NCBI GenBank assembly: GCA_963970005.1
Contig: CAXAMN010026761.1
Location: forward strand, 560,988 to 624,987
Source of the DNA: Durusdinium trenchii
Taxonomy: Eukaryota; Sar; Dinophyceae; Suessiales; Symbiodiniaceae
Length of the DNA: 64,000 nucleotides
Reading direction: 5' to 3'
Shown: one piece after another, positions 48,564 to 59,577 of the stretch
Layout: every line of letters starts with the position of its first letter
Numbering within the stretch: position 1 is the first letter of the stretch
Program-made: the position numbers and the translations under genes
Notes under the pieces: model-generated
The model's input: the letters and a program-made list of their open reading frames with translations, nothing else
What the model was told of the DNA's origin: nothing
The model's database searches: none

Positions 48564-50150
48564 GTCTCTCCCTCCTGCCCTAGCCTCCCAAGACCACCTT
48601 TAAAAATAGTTGACGTGGTTGTGTAGTACTTGATCCTTCAGTTCCTCTTAGTTGGATGTCAGGTGGGAAAATCTGATTTCAGGATCTAGGTGGCGACCGG
48701 GTTTTCGACCAACCACGGATTCGGCCGCCCCATGGCTGTGCAGCGTTCGTCCCGTGCCTCTGAGAGTCGTCCAGGAGTTCGAGATCGTAGCTCTTCACGG
48801 CCACCATCCTGAGATCAGCTGAGATCCCCCGAAGCCATCTGAAGAACAAATCCCGGCAACTCCCCAAGGCGGACCTTGGAAACAGGATGAAGAAGGCTGC
48901 CTTCATGTGGCTGGTTTCCAAGCCCAAAATGGTGCACTCATCACAACTCCATAGGGGGCCCGCTTCTAAACCTCCTTGAAACTCCAACTGCACTCAAACC
49001 CCAGGGATGTTAAACATGAAGGCATGTCAACTGCAAAAGCTGTGAGGTGTGTGTAGCGCGGTCCTTTTCAGGGGCCTGTTGAGCTGCTGGAACTGTTGCT
49101 GCTGCTACTGGGCTTCTGCAGTTGCTTCCAACTTTTGTGTTCTCAGTCGTCTTCAGAACGACATAGGAAGGACGTAAGAGCTGACTCAAAAGATTTGGAT
49201 GTTGGATGGGCAGGTGGTCAAGAAAAAGACCATCATCAAAAAATATCCGCCGATGTGTTTGTCTTCTGTCTGCGTCCTTTTTCCTGCTTGTTTGTGTTCT
49301 TCTTGTTGTGCATTCTCATGTGTTTTCTTCTTCCTTCCTCCTCTGCTTCTTCTTCTTCTCCTTCTTCTTCTTCTCCTTCTTCTTCTCCTTCTTATTCTCC
49401 TTCTTCTTCTCCTTCTTCTTCTCCTTCTTCTCCTTCTTCTTATCCTTCTTATTCTTCTTTGTTTTTCCTTTTTCTTGTCTTGCTTCGTCTTCTTTTTGCC
49501 TGCTCTCTGCTTGTTTCTTCTCCTTCCTGCTTGCTTATCTTGTTGTGAAGAAACCTAGCGCCAACCTTGCGCTGCCTTGCTGCATTACCATAGTCTGCTG
49601 GGGGCCCGCTTCTAAACGAAGACTTAAAAACACATCTCCAACTCCAACCTTTAAAGTGTACATTTACTTTTTTTGAGTAGGGCTTTTTGAGCGCAGTCCA
49701 TGTAAAAAAAAGGGGAGGCCTGAAGAGGGGGAGGAAAATTGATGAGAAAGACACCAAAGTTGACCGAAAACATGCACCGCGAAAATGGATCAAGCTGGAT
49801 TGGAAACTTCCAGTGAGAATCAATTCATGGTTGACATGTCAAATCCTTCGTGAAACAGCTGAAAACTCCCCAAGCGGTCCAAAACCAGTCGCTGTCGCCA
49901 CCACTCAACCACACCAAACCTCCCAAAAACGGGTTTTTTCCCGACTCCCAAAACCCTTCCCACACCAAGGCTCCCAGCTCGTCGCCCCTGGTCGCCCGGA
50001 CGGCCCTTTTCGCCTGCGCCTGCGCCGCTCGTCCGGTGGCTCGTCACGGCACGATCCACCGCAGCCAAGACCGCCCCGCTGCAGCCAGTGCCCAGGACCT
50101 TCCCAGTGAGCCGGAAGTCGTCCTGGAGGAAGTCGGGCTGACGGTCCGGT
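36903..50150 (-). CDS. Calcium-dependent protein kinase (CDPK), multi-exon
   Basis: A Ser/Thr kinase switched on by Ca2+ binding to its own EF-hands. Minus-strand exons follow kinase order. The Gly loop LTGKVLGTGCSGAV is near 50110-50045, MVAVKSYDLELL near 48813, and VFLTLDHPHIARLHY near 47845-47800. VYESEKVLSLVMECMEG is near 46255-46205, GGELYDRV near 45740, and GVVHRDLK near 45290. LENFLYDFRDSDFLKLIDFG is at 44517-44455, GTVNYVAPE near 44250, and KKRYSGGSCDMWSLGV at 43945-43890. RKGNYAWKSLRFKVAK is near 42590-42545, and EARDFVDHLLVLDPSKRLTA at 42022-41960. Next come a linker and four EF-hand pieces: about 40590-40535, 39045-38990, 38857-38780, and 37766-37695 joined to DGQISIDDFVAERQ with stop TGA 36903-36905. 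Joined frames support GT-AG introns (DL|KLEN), GC-AG introns (MEG|GELYD, LHY|VYES) and an apparent GA-AG intron (ADLDK|DGQIS). Lys, HRD, DFG and APE are all present, so it looks functional. The 5' end is uncertain. Confidence 0.9.
37690..37775 (-). CDS. CDPK exon, first half of EF-hand 4
   Basis: Reads DQVLGKDMDVSEIFKEADLD followed by K, then GAGAAGG. This fits an E-helix and the first loop residues. The in-frame continuation EKG lacks loop residues, whereas joining to 36947 completes the loop, so a GA donor is inferred. Confidence 0.8.
38189..38271. mobile_element. MITE-like element, CCAGCACC family, copy 2
   Basis: 83 bp between TATATA flanks, beginning CCAGCACCCTCCTGGCC and ending GGTCCTGG. 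It lies in a CDPK intron. The inside is the reverse complement of the copy at 38411-38495. Confidence 0.8.
38411..38495. mobile_element. MITE-like element, CCAGCACC family, copy 3, inverted
   Basis: 85 bp flanked by TA, beginning CCAGCACCCGACTC and ending GAGGGTGCTGG. It matches copy 2 in the opposite orientation almost base for base over the interior. The two copies lie 140 bp apart, so together they can pair into a long hairpin. Confidence 0.8.
38770..38857 (-). CDS. CDPK exon, EF-hand 3
   Basis: After acceptor CTTCCCAG at 38858 it reads DIVRCAFRHFDKEGSGYVTP then EVLSEA. The loop D-K-E-G-S-G-Y-V-T-P-E-V is a recognisable EF-hand with some non-acidic positions, which may lower Ca2+ affinity. 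Confidence 0.75.
38978..39062 (-). CDS. CDPK exon, second half of EF-hand 2
   Basis: The minus strand reads LGDLGDQVGDEALNELVEYK and continues DFAETLG, matching the end of an EF-hand loop plus F-helix (LVEYKDFAETL). Exon borders are not certain. Confidence 0.6.
40530..40625 (-). CDS. CDPK exon, EF-hand 1 (variant)
   Basis: Reads AGKDGKDGRGVIEKSQLE before a GT donor (GAG|GTGCAC). It resembles an EF-hand loop with GxI and a following Leu helix, but spacing and acidic residues are not canonical. Its position between the kinase domain and EF-hand 2 supports the call. Confidence 0.5.
42084..42194. mobile_element. Fold-back element with 19-20 bp perfect TIRs and TA flanks
   Basis: 42083-42102 (ACACTCTGACGAACACATCA) is the exact reverse complement of 42176-42195, and TA lies at both borders. 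Imperfect pairing continues inward (GAAGTGAATGGCA / TGCCATCCACTTC). It sits in the CDPK intron directly upstream (on the minus strand) of the exon at 41.9-42.02 kb. Confidence 0.8.
42982..43098 (-). mobile_element. AATGGTTGACCTGG-family repeat, reverse copy
   Basis: From CCTGGGAGTCCAACAA to TCTTTGAAGGCTAG, in a CDPK intron. It is closely similar to 48031-48180, in another intron of the same gene. Confidence 0.7.
46660..46735. repeat. (CAA)n and (CAT)n trinucleotide repeats
   Basis: CAACAACAA from 46668 and then an uninterrupted CAT run to about 46731, in a CDPK intron. Around it GTTGTCATCGGTTT-like words recur (46508-46580). Confidence 0.9.
48031..48180 (-). mobile_element. AATGGTTGACCTGG-family repeat, longest copy
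   Basis: From CCTCTGGGAGTCCAACAAG to GAAGGCTAGG. Compared with 42982-43098 it has an inserted AT-rich piece (ATAATATTATATACAG). It is located in a CDPK intron. Confidence 0.7.
48404..48566. repeat. (CTGT)n microsatellite with an assembly gap
   Basis: A CTGT/TCTG tetranucleotide run, ending in CTCT units. The 10-base N run at 48454-48463 shows that its true length is unknown. It lies in a CDPK intron. Confidence 0.95.
49320..49470. repeat. Polypyrimidine (CTT)n tract
   Basis: A long TTCTTCTCCTTC run on the plus strand, hence a purine run on the coding strand of the CDPK gene. Open frames here are low-complexity artefacts. Confidence 0.95.
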
Positions 50151-50719
50151 GGACGACGTAAGACCGGCGAAGCGGCGAAGGGCGTCTCTGGGAAGATGGT
50201 GAATGAAGTGGTGAAAAGTGCAGAGCATTGTCATGCTTCGCCAACATATGGTAAGAATCCTTGGACCTGACGCTGAAACTATCGACACCAAAACGCAGGG
50301 GGGACCCGAGCCAAAGCCCACCTCCATTGGAGACGGGCCCTAGATTCTGAGGGTAGGAGAAATGATCTGTCGAACTGTTCATTACAGCAAAGCGACATGC
50401 TTTTCATGACTCTTTTGGGATCCCATGTTCTTCCATGCTTTGTGATGGAAAACAAGCACCACCAGTTCGTTTCGTGATGGATTCGTTTGAACCAATCCAC
50501 CGCTCCACCGGGAGCGTCATGACTCATCTCTGGATCTCTCTCAACCCAAGAAGGCCGGCGCAGGACACAGCCGCGAAGGCCCAGCTTCCCCGGAACAGGT
50601 CCCGGTCCAAAACCCGGTGGGTACAACCCTAACCCATCACCCGTCCACTTTTTAAAGATGGCCAAAAAAAAAACGTGCAAAAACAGACCTCGGCGCGCGG
50701 AAATCCTAGGTGCCCCGTA

Positions 50720-51060
50720 AACACCACCACCCCACGGTGCCCCCCGTAAATCGCTCTCCGTTCCTGCAAGTTCCGACCCTTGACATAGCGGCCCTTCACG
50801 GGCAAAGATCCCACACGCTCCATGGCGCGCAGCTGCACCTCACCAAAGCCGCTCGCTCCAAGCGCCGCCTCCACCGGCTTCGCGACCTCCACCGGGTTCG
50901 CGCCATCCGCCGTGCCCATGGTCCGGACGGGGCGCCCGCGAGGGAGCCGGGCGGTGGGGACGCGAGGACGCTGCGAGGACGCTGCGGAAACAACGGGAGA
51001 GGGTTGGAAGAGGGGGCTAAGCATGTCAAGAGCACGAACTGGGTGTGTTTTTTGTTCCAG
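50720..51060 (-). CDS. Possible exon upstream of CDPK, with a Gly-loop-like peptide
   Basis: The minus strand from an ATG at about 50920 reads MGTADGANPVEVAKPVEAAL and then GASGFGEVQLRAMERVGSLP. The MG start could allow N-myristoylation, as in many CDPKs. GASGFGEV looks like a kinase glycine loop, yet the clear Gly loop of the CDPK lies 0.7 kb further on. Either this is a 5' exon of the CDPK or the edge of another kinase gene. No splice link could be proven. Confidence 0.4.
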
Positions 51061-51479
51061 GCTTACGTTTGTTTCTTGACCCCACTTGTGGGTGCCTGCA
51101 GATTGCAAAGGAAACCTTCTCGCGCAGTATACGCTCATCATCTGTCATCTTTAGCTGCACGTCTTCTTCGGGAGACGAGCCAAAAGATCGAAACTAAGAT
51201 CCATCGCAGGCGAAGCTGCTTTTTGAGGCCCCTCAAAGAAGACCCCCGAGGCGGGTCTGCTGTTTTGCTCTTCGAATCCACTTCTCGAGCCAAAACCACG
51301 AAGGTCCAGGTGTCCACTTCCGCCGACCCGGCATCCGGCCCTCCGGCCGTCCTCGAAAAACGGGCCTGAGCTCCCTGAGTTCATCTCAATTCGCCGTCGA
51401 AAACCCACTGGCCACTGGTCGTCCCCTCCAAAAACGGCTGGAAAAGCCCGATGGTCCAAAGTCCATGTAGTCTGTGCTT

Positions 51480-54400
51480 TTGCAAGTAGAGCTCCATTAC
51501 TTCGTCAGGTGTGTCGAAACACACGAAGAAGCACACCATGCAGCGAACTGTTAATGGGTCATCTCCACACTACACCATTCAACATGAGAATCTCTGTGTC
51601 CGCTGGTTCAAATGCCAAAAAATAAACTCATGTGATTGCAGATGTTGTCCATCAATTGTGCCACAAATTGGTCTGCAATGGGCTGTCCCTGGTCAATCCT
51701 CAAACGCCAAAACTTTCCAACCGGTTTCAATAGAGAGTTCCAACGAAGACGCACTGGGTTTTCTCCAATTAAGCAGCTCAGACATGGTGAGCTGGATGAT
51801 TCCCATTCTACTCAGCTTTCAAAGTTTGATCGTTCGATGTTCTCTCTCTATGCTTTCATCTCTTCCCATATCGATCTCTGCTCATGGGGGGCCTTGGCAA
51901 GCCTCCGGCGAGGCGTCCTGCGTGAAGGCATTCGCAAGAGAAGACAGCGGAGGAAGAACCGAATTTCCGGTCACATCATGGAAGTGAATGAAGGGAAGCA
52001 CATCCAAAGCTATTTGAGATAGGAAGGCCACACCTCCCTGCTACACCCCCTGTCAAGCTGTTTGAAGGGAAGGCAACCAACTCCGAGGCTCCGCGGGGCG
52101 GGGCAGAACTGGGCCAGGCCACCTCACTCCACGTCTTCCCTCGTTGGAATCAACTCCTTTCCAAAGACGTGCCCGTGCCCGATGGGGGCGAAAACACCAA
52201 TTGACTCATAACTAGAATTGACATCTGGAAAGAGTCAACTGACTTTCTATACAAATTTAGAAAGTTCCAAACTCCCCCTAGTCAATTCTAGGTGTGGAAA
52301 AGGTGACCTGGCATTTGGACAGTTTGTGATGCGATCTTTTGGATTGAGTTCTATCTGTGTCCTCCTATTGGCTATCTAAGAAGCTACTAGTAGCTCCTGG
52401 CATTACTACTATAGGAACAAGAAGCTAACTAGTAACAAGGGCACTACTACGAACGGAGAAAGAAGCCAACTAGTCGTAGCAAGGTGCATTGCTACGAACG
52501 GAGCAACAAAACAAACCAGTCAGTAGCCTCTGTGGCCTCCCTTCGGCCACCAGCACCCGGCCTTGGGGGAGTTTCCGCCCGCAGCCAGAAAGGCGCGCGC
52601 CTCAGACAGCGGCCAAGCAAGGAACCGGTGCGAGTAAACCAAACCGACGGGAAGGTCGATCCATTGGATGAATGTGGCTGATACTCCTGGATGGTCTCTT
52701 ATGGTGATTCTGTTCTCCCTGATAGATGATGTTCTGCACCTTTTTGGGGGAGTTTCAGTGTGTCAATGTGATCTAGACTCTTGACTTGATTGGAGTTCAA
52801 CTCCCCCAGATGAAGAGGTTGTTCAATCCAACTGAGGTTCGTTTTGCAATCCAGATTCTACATTAGTTCCCTGTGACAAGTGCAACAGCCACGTCCAGGA
52901 TCGGTTCCGCGTTTGCTCACTCCGGTGCGCAACCACTGCTTCGGTCGGGGCCGCTGGTCGCTCTCTGCGTCAGGAGCCGGTCGAGTGGAAAATCCCACTC
53001 AAAGCTCATGGAATTCACCTGAATTGGATTGAATCTAGCGCTTAAGAAACATCAAAAGGTGCAATGACCACGGAAAACATCTGAAACTGGAGAATCCTCC
53101 GGTCACCCATCTCGAACCCTTTCTCGCGGTCATTCACAGGACCCGGACACTGAAACTCACACGTCTCCCGCACAGGAGGGCGGGGTGCGAACATCCTCCA
53201 GCACAAAATGACCCCAAATGGTTCGAGATGGATTCATCTCCAAACATCTCTTGGACCTCCTTGGTGGAACTCTTTCCGTCGATTGGTGGACCACCCAAGC
53301 CCTTCCGGGGATCACGACCCAAGCCCAAGGAACCGCATCTCCCATGATCCTTCATCTTCGGCCACGGGGCGTGGAGTTGGGCAATGAGATCATCCAGCTG
53401 TGCGTGGTGTTCCTTCCAACTGGGTCCTGGCGGCGCCCGCTCAGGCAGCTACAGATGGAACCCCTGTCCTTTGAGGTTTCGCTGAAGTGAGACCTGATTC
53501 CACAAGCAGTGTAGTCTGTTGATCCCTCGGAAGGTGCTGGTATATGTTTCAGGATCTGAACCTGTGTCGCTAAGGTGCAAAGGTCCTTCCCTTTGATGTC
53601 CTTACTTGAGCTACCAGAGCTACCCAGAGCTTTTAACGATTTTGTTTAATAAAACAATCAAACAATTGTGTTAAAGGAAAATGTCCAAGAAAGTATATAA
53701 ATCAGAAGCTCCGTTACGGGGGGTTGCCAAACTGAGCTGAAGTCCAAGAAAGACCCCAAAGACCCCAACCTCCAAAAACTGGACACAAAGTGATTCACCT
53801 AAACGAGGTGGATCTGCTCCAAACGCGCCGAATCCGAGAACCCTCGCGGCGTTTTTGGCGTCCGACCGCTTCCTGCAGCCTCCTCCATGGTGGGTCATGG
53901 CAGTGTTTGCCACAGCGTCATGGCCGGTTCGCCACACTCTGTGCCCCCACATCTAGGCTGTAAACCTTCTGAGCGAGCAGTGGAACCACGGAATTCCTCG
54001 CTTCTGTCGAACTTACGCGTGAACGCGAAAACCACCAACCAGTTCACACGGGGGGGGGGAAGAAAGTTCCCCCTTCGCCCCAACCGGTTCCAAGTCCTTC
54101 TCGTGCAGAATCCCCGCAGCGAAGCCGTCTCACACACGTCACGTCACCCGAAAGCGGAAACCTTTCCAAGCGACTGGGCGGAGACCTTCGGAGCGGTCCC
54201 GGTCCCGGCGCAGAGGCCGTGCTTGGACCCGTTTGGGCCACTGCGTTCCACCTCAAAGGGTCGGGTCGGTAGGTCGGACAGGAGCCCAAGCGGCTCCTCA
54301 ACGGGGTGAAGTCGTGCTTCGAAACCAGCAGCCCCCTACAGCAGCTTCCTTGGGCGACACCGGCAGACCGTGCGTCTCGTGTCAGGTTTCAAAGGCGGAA

Positions 54401-55810
54401 GGACGGTGTGATGCCCCGTGTGCAGTGCGCGTTGCAAGGACGGTTCCCCCTTCAATGGTCTACCAGTACCCGAAACCTGCCAGCTCACCACCCACTTTTG
54501 AGTCTCTAAAAGTCACCAAAGGAGACCTGTTGGAGGGTGTGGTACAGTTGTTGTGTCTCTTTTGGGTGATTTCCACCCTCGCGAGACACGAAGGTGTCTG
54601 CAAAAGAAGAACCCGAGCACCCGAGCACCCTTTCACCCTTCCCACTTGACCTCTCCACCCAACCCTTTCCTAGCGCATGTCCTTACGACCCGCCGGATAG
54701 CACTGGGTTCCCTATCTCACCCTTTTGGCTCCGAGACAGCCGCGCAGCCGCGCAGCCTCGACGACTCTCGTCTTCCAGGAGACGAGGCTCGTCTCGAACC
54801 GCAGCGGCATGTGAACGAATTCCCAGGACCGGCGTCCACCGGTCTACCCGCTCGTCAATTTCCGCTTTTGGGATCGGATAGTGTTCAGACACCCCAAGTG
54901 CCACGGGTGCAGATCACTGAAGCAAGAGCATCAGTTCTTTCTTGATAAATCAGGTGTGAATTTCAGCAAGCTCATACCAGCTTCAGGACCTGACCGCTCC
55001 GCGTGCACGTCAGGTCGTGCCTGACACGGGACACCCAGCTTCGGCTGGCTGTTGTAGAGAAAGATCGGCGCCAAAGGACCACTCGGTGGGATGAAGCCTC
55101 AAAAGGAAACGACAAACGACTTGGAGCCTCCAGGGTGGTTCCTCAAACACCTTCAGAGCAAGGTCTTAGAACGTTGATCATACTGGAAAATCACCAAGGA
55201 CCACCCTGAAGAAGTGTGGGGTCTCGCATGTTCTATTGCATGCGCTGAAGGACGCAAAAACACGCTGTGGCCCAAACACTCAAGGGCAAGTGGTCATAGC
55301 AATGAAAGAAAAAAGACCGTAATGTATTTATATATAATATAGAAGAGAGAGAGAGAGAGAGACAGAAGCGGAGTCCGAGGCAAGTTTCCACAACAGGACT
55401 GTTTCTTCTATGTGTTTGATTTTTGGTGGGGTCACTACTAGGCTTCTGGCAAGGGCTGAACAGCTCCAAAAAGTGCTACAAGCTTGGGGGGATGGGGTCA
55501 CTATGTTCATCATCTACACCAGTTATCATGCTTCACGTATGAAAGGCGTCCTTCCTGCAGCCCCACGTTTGGGCCCGGACGGGCCCCAGGTGCTTTGTTT
55601 GACAAGTTTCACCCAAGAACGACCCGCTGGCCACGAGAGAAAGCGAATTATCGCGAGGCGCAGCGGCTGCGGACATCCACATGCCGAAATCGGCCTTTTG
55701 GTGAGAAGACAGCTTTGAAAAACGCATCAGAGGAAAGAACAACAAACCAACAAAACCTCTCTGGGCCGAAGAATGCTCGTTCCGTGACAGTTATGCAGAT
55801 ATCGCAACTC
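51480..55810. other. Gene-poor stretch with uncertain coding pieces
   Basis: No domain is recognised. Weak minus-strand candidates are about 53200-53420 (EHHAQLDDLIAQLHAPWPKM...KSSTKEVQEMFGDESISNHL) and 55560-55740 (KADFGMWMSAAAAPRDNSLS). There are repeated GAAGCTACTAGTAGC/GAACGGAG words at 52375-52505 and a GAGA microsatellite at 55341-55362. The CCAGCACC-family element lies at 54463-54542. Confidence 0.35.
54463..54542. mobile_element. MITE-like element, CCAGCACC family, copy 4
   Basis: 80 bp with TA borders, starting CCAGTACCCGAAACC and ending GGAGGGTGTGG. It contains the CACCAAAGGAGACCTGTTGG part shared with 15462-15547. It is more diverged than the other copies. Confidence 0.6.
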
Positions 55811-55815
55811 TTTGA

Positions 55816-58400
55816 TTAGGGAGCATAGGAGGAGTCGCGCAGGCGCAGCAGAAGGACAGGCCCCATCTTTAAGGGGGTCAATGCTGTTGCAAAGCCCTTG
55901 ATAATATCTGGATCAAAAGTCACGCGTGACAAAAGGCTTGACAAAGGTCCTAGAAGTCCAGTTCGACTTCTGCCTCCATTTTTCAGTAGAAGTGCGTCGA
56001 CCGGGAAATCCACCTGTCAGACCCTCCCTTCTGAATCCGTTTTCTCCGACCGGGGGGGTGGATTCCTTGGCTTCGACCCAGCAGACCCCTCGCTCAAAAC
56101 ACAGGTCGAGTGTGGATGCCTGGTAGGTCGAGAGGAAGGTCTTGGGGTTCCAACCACCGGGGCAACCACCGGGTGCTTCTTCCAACAACCACCTCTGTTT
56201 TCGGCTAAAGCCGGCCCACAGCGATGCAATGCGAAAAGCGATAAGGGAAGGCCATGGGATCATCGAAGGCTATGGCAGTGTGGAAGTAAGTATGGCGTGG
56301 GATGGTCGTGGTTCCTATGCATTTGGGATGAGATCGGATGAGGCACCATTTCTTGCCAAAGTCGGCCATCTTCCTCTGGTAGCTGGGCCCTCTGAAGGTT
56401 TGCACAATGGCAGAATCTGAAGTGGATCCTTTTCTCTGCGTGACTGGAGCAATCCGGAGCTTCCATCCAGCGGCTTGTTTGGACGGGTCGAACTCTCTTT
56501 ACATCAGACTGACACTTCCGGCCAACCGTCCGAAGCAACCTGCCCGGGCGCTTAAGGCTGCGTGCGGTGGGCAGTGCGTGGGGGTTGGGTTGGAGCTTCA
56601 TCACAAGCCACAAGGCAATATGTAGAAATATTCATATACCCTGACTCACTAACATGGAAGTAGAAACGCCACTTGAATTGTCAAGGAAAGTCGTCTTTCG
56701 GTCTACCAACTGCTTCCCAGCTGGCAAAAGCAAAAACCAACACCTCGGGTCTATCCTAACCTTCCAGGACCCAGTGGATGATAATGGTTCAGTTGCAGGC
56801 CGGTCCATCTCTAAACATAGTGTTCTTGTTGACCGACAGCTCCTTCCAGGTTTTCTGTCGGACAGACAGCTCTACAAGACCCAACATGGTGTTTTCTTGG
56901 TCGGATCGGTCGAGTATCACCTGTGGGGAAAAAAGATGGATGTGACAGCCATTGAAAGAAAGTTCTTTTGCAAGATTCGATTGGTCGTTTTGACCTGAAA
57001 AGATTAAGAACACTGTTTTGACCATCTACACTGCACATTGATAGACAAAAAGCTTCTTGTGCGGACATCGAGGCATCCGACCGTTGGTGAGTTGTGATTG
57101 GGTTTTGCCGGACACCTGGAGTGAACGATGCCTGGGTGAGAAATCAGGTCTTTGAATGCAAGGTCGGTGACTCCCAAGGCGTCAGTGGCCAAAACTCGTC
57201 GATCGAACAGCCCTGGAGGAGTGGATAGAAGTGGGTCTTTTTCGCTGTTTGAGAGAATTAGCCGAATCTGATGACCAAAATACTCTGTCTCCAGGATGGA
57301 ATTTCTGGGATTCACACGTTAGTCAGCAGAAAAGGATCTGATCTGGTGACCCCCAGGAAAGCTACCACAGGTTGTAGGTGCGGTATTGATTGTAGGTGGT
57401 TTTGTGAAAAGGTTCATTGGGATGCTGGGACATGCTCACAACAAGTGTCAGGAAGAAACCTCTCTTTGCTTTTTGGCAATCTGATACTCCAACACGACTA
57501 CTGAGGAACATGTGGTGAAGTATTCTGTGACACCTGCAAAAAAAGAAATTGTCTGACCGCCCGTTGTTTTTAAAAACATGAGAAAAACAACGAACCAAGA
57601 CATCCAAGAACCTGACTCGATGTGTTTTGATGTCGCACATTGTTCGCACACACACCCGTGGACTGACATGAAAACTCTTCGCCGCACGCGGCTGCGCAGC
57701 CGCGCTCGCGGCATCGCGCACCTCATCCGCCGGATGACCTGCTGACCAGCGGCACGTTCGGCAAGCGCGGCGATGCAGTGGAGCCAGGATTCTTCGAAGA
57801 TTGATTGGTCCATGTAAACTACTACAGACATACCACAAGCATGTCTTTTTGGTTCAAACACACAAGCAAATGACGGTTTCAGCTTGGGGTGGGTGAAACT
57901 TTGAGTTTGCCCAGATACGTTAAGTTCAAAAGAAACTAGACATCCCCGAGCATTCCAACCTCGACCGAACAACCATTGTGTTACCAAAAAGTTGTTGAGT
58001 ACGGCACCAGGTCAAGCGAGCTCTTTGAATGGTTTGAACGGAAGGCTTGGATGCTTTTCAGCTGACGGTCGCAACCACATGACGTCCGCCGTGGAGGAAT
58101 CAGCACCCGGACGGTGCAGATGATACAGGGTTCGGTGCGGGTCAACTCTCCAAGTGCGGTGTGAGACCAGATTAAAGGACCAGAAAAAACATCCTTTTAA
58201 AAAGAACCACGTCACCTTGCCTAAGGGTTTTACACTGGGTTTCACCTATTTGGGGGTCTAGAAATATATCCTTCATGAACCATGTGAAGTTGCGAGAAGA
58301 GTATGTCCATCTGGGTGGAGCGCTCCCGGATGCACGAGTTGCAACGGGTGGCCAAGGCAGCCGTCAACGGGCAGCCAAGGCGCGTGTCGCAAAACCGCAG
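55816..58400 (-). CDS. Unrecognised multi-exon minus-strand gene
   Basis: Candidate exons begin with about 58290-58400 (RCNSCIRERSTQMDILFSQL) and 57719-57793 (SWLHCIAALAERAAGQQVIR, GT donor). Next are about 57080-57287 (HQIRLILSNSEKDPLLSTPP...KDLISHPGIVHSRC) and about 56826-56929 (VILDRSDQENTMLGLVELSV...KTWKELSVNKN). The last is 55816-55951 (SSLLSRVTFDPDIIKGFATA then a stop at 55816-55818). The join PNHNSPT|VILDRSDQ across a GT-AG intron keeps phase and makes a sensible strand-like segment, faintly like the end of a C2 domain. Exons between 56.8 and 56.0 kb (about 56205-56400) are uncertain. Same strand as its neighbours. Confidence 0.45.
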
Positions 58401-58439
58401 AGAAACGCTGTTCTTTGGTGAAAGTGAGTGAAGGAGTCA

Positions 58440-58570
58440 GCGAGGTGATGGATGGAGGGATGGAGGGATGGAGGGATGGAAGGATTGAGTGAGGGAAGTG
58501 AGGTGAGGTGAGGTGAGGTGAGTTGAGTAAGGAGTGAGAAGGAGTGAGGAAGGAGTGAGGAAGAAGGAGA
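58440..58570. repeat. (GGAT)n and GTGAG repeats
   Basis: GGATGGAGGGAT units (58447-58485) run into GAGGTGAGGTGAG units (58497-58520) and GGAGTGAGGAA units to about 58570. Non-coding. Confidence 0.9.
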
Positions 58571-58977
58571 GGAGGCGTCGCAGGCCCGGCGTAAAGGTAA
58601 GAACCCCACACAATTGTGTGGGGAAAAATCAATTCCTTGTCTAGTCACTCATCAAAATAAAGACATTACTGTTCATATTTTTTTCCTGTAGCCTGTAGCC
58701 AGTGCTTCCATTTTCCATTGAGAATCCAGCAACAAGTGTATGTGAATCCTCATTGCCATGGTGGAACAGCCATTCCAAACAGTCTTTTTGGGTTCAAAGT
58801 CACCGGATCATGTTCTAAACAGCCATCGGGAGTGCACCCAGAAATCCCCATGCTACTCTTGAGATCGTGTCGCGGTGCCTAGCACTTGCGGAGGACGCCT
58901 CGGCAGCATGACAAAGCTTGAGATGTAGGAACAGTGCAGAGGCTAGGAAGGAGAAGGTCTAGCCTAATCTCGATCCC

Positions 58978-59098
58978 CAGGGTTGGTTGGTTGGTTGGCT
59001 GGCTGGCTGGTTGGTGGGTTGGTGGGTTCGTCGGTGGGTTGGTCGGTGGGTTGGTTGGTTGGTGGGTGGGTGGGTTGGTTGGTTGGTTGGTGGGTTCG
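58978..59098. repeat. (GGTT)n / GGTGGGTT microsatellite
   Basis: A run of GGTT, GGCT and GGTGGGTT units of about 120 bp. Open frames here (poly Trp-Leu-Val-Gly) are artefacts. Confidence 0.95.
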
Positions 59099-59479
59099 TG
59101 TTGGTACTCATGCTAAAGGCTTGTGTCGAGTTCCGAACAGCCCATCTCTCCTCCCTTCTTTTTCCGTGCAGGGCCCTCCGAATGTCCGCTGTAGAGTCCA
59201 TGGCATACCATACAGCTTTTGGTTCTTCACGACCGGGGGTATCCCCTTACCCATACATCAACCAACCAAGGTCATAAAGGTCGTTCTCTACTCAGAAGGT
59301 GGGTAGAGAAAGTCACACGCATCTCTACTTCATAAATCTTCACCCCCCTCCACCCAACACACCAAGACTCCTCTGGAACCTTGATCGACTCTGATCACCT
59401 ACGAAAACCAAGTCGATGACAGTCCCATTTGGTCATGCTCACCTAGAAGGGCCTAGAAGTCGAACCAACATTGATTCAT

Positions 59480-59577
59480 ATAAGAGTCTCAACAGCCATG
59501 ATGTTACATGATTTTACTTAGGATTTACCACTGCAAAACCTGATCAACCATTTAAAAGATGCTCTTGGACTTCCAGG
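59480..59577 (-). mobile_element. AATGGTTGACCTGG-family repeat, reverse copy
   Basis: Includes GGATTTACCACTGCAAAACC and TGATCAACCATTT and ends TTGGACTTCCAGG. It is followed closely by a small hairpin (CACATGGAACCTGGA near 59634 with TCAGGTTCCATGTGG near 59674). Confidence 0.6.

Noticed and set aside
48311-48583. Plus-strand open frame with LSVC repeats
   Set aside because: (CTGT)n microsatellite with an assembly gap, inside a CDPK intron.
58678-58730. Dinoflagellate spliced-leader relict near GTAGCC...CCATTTTCC
   Set aside because: It does not match the DinoSL order closely enough; no other SL-like copy was found.
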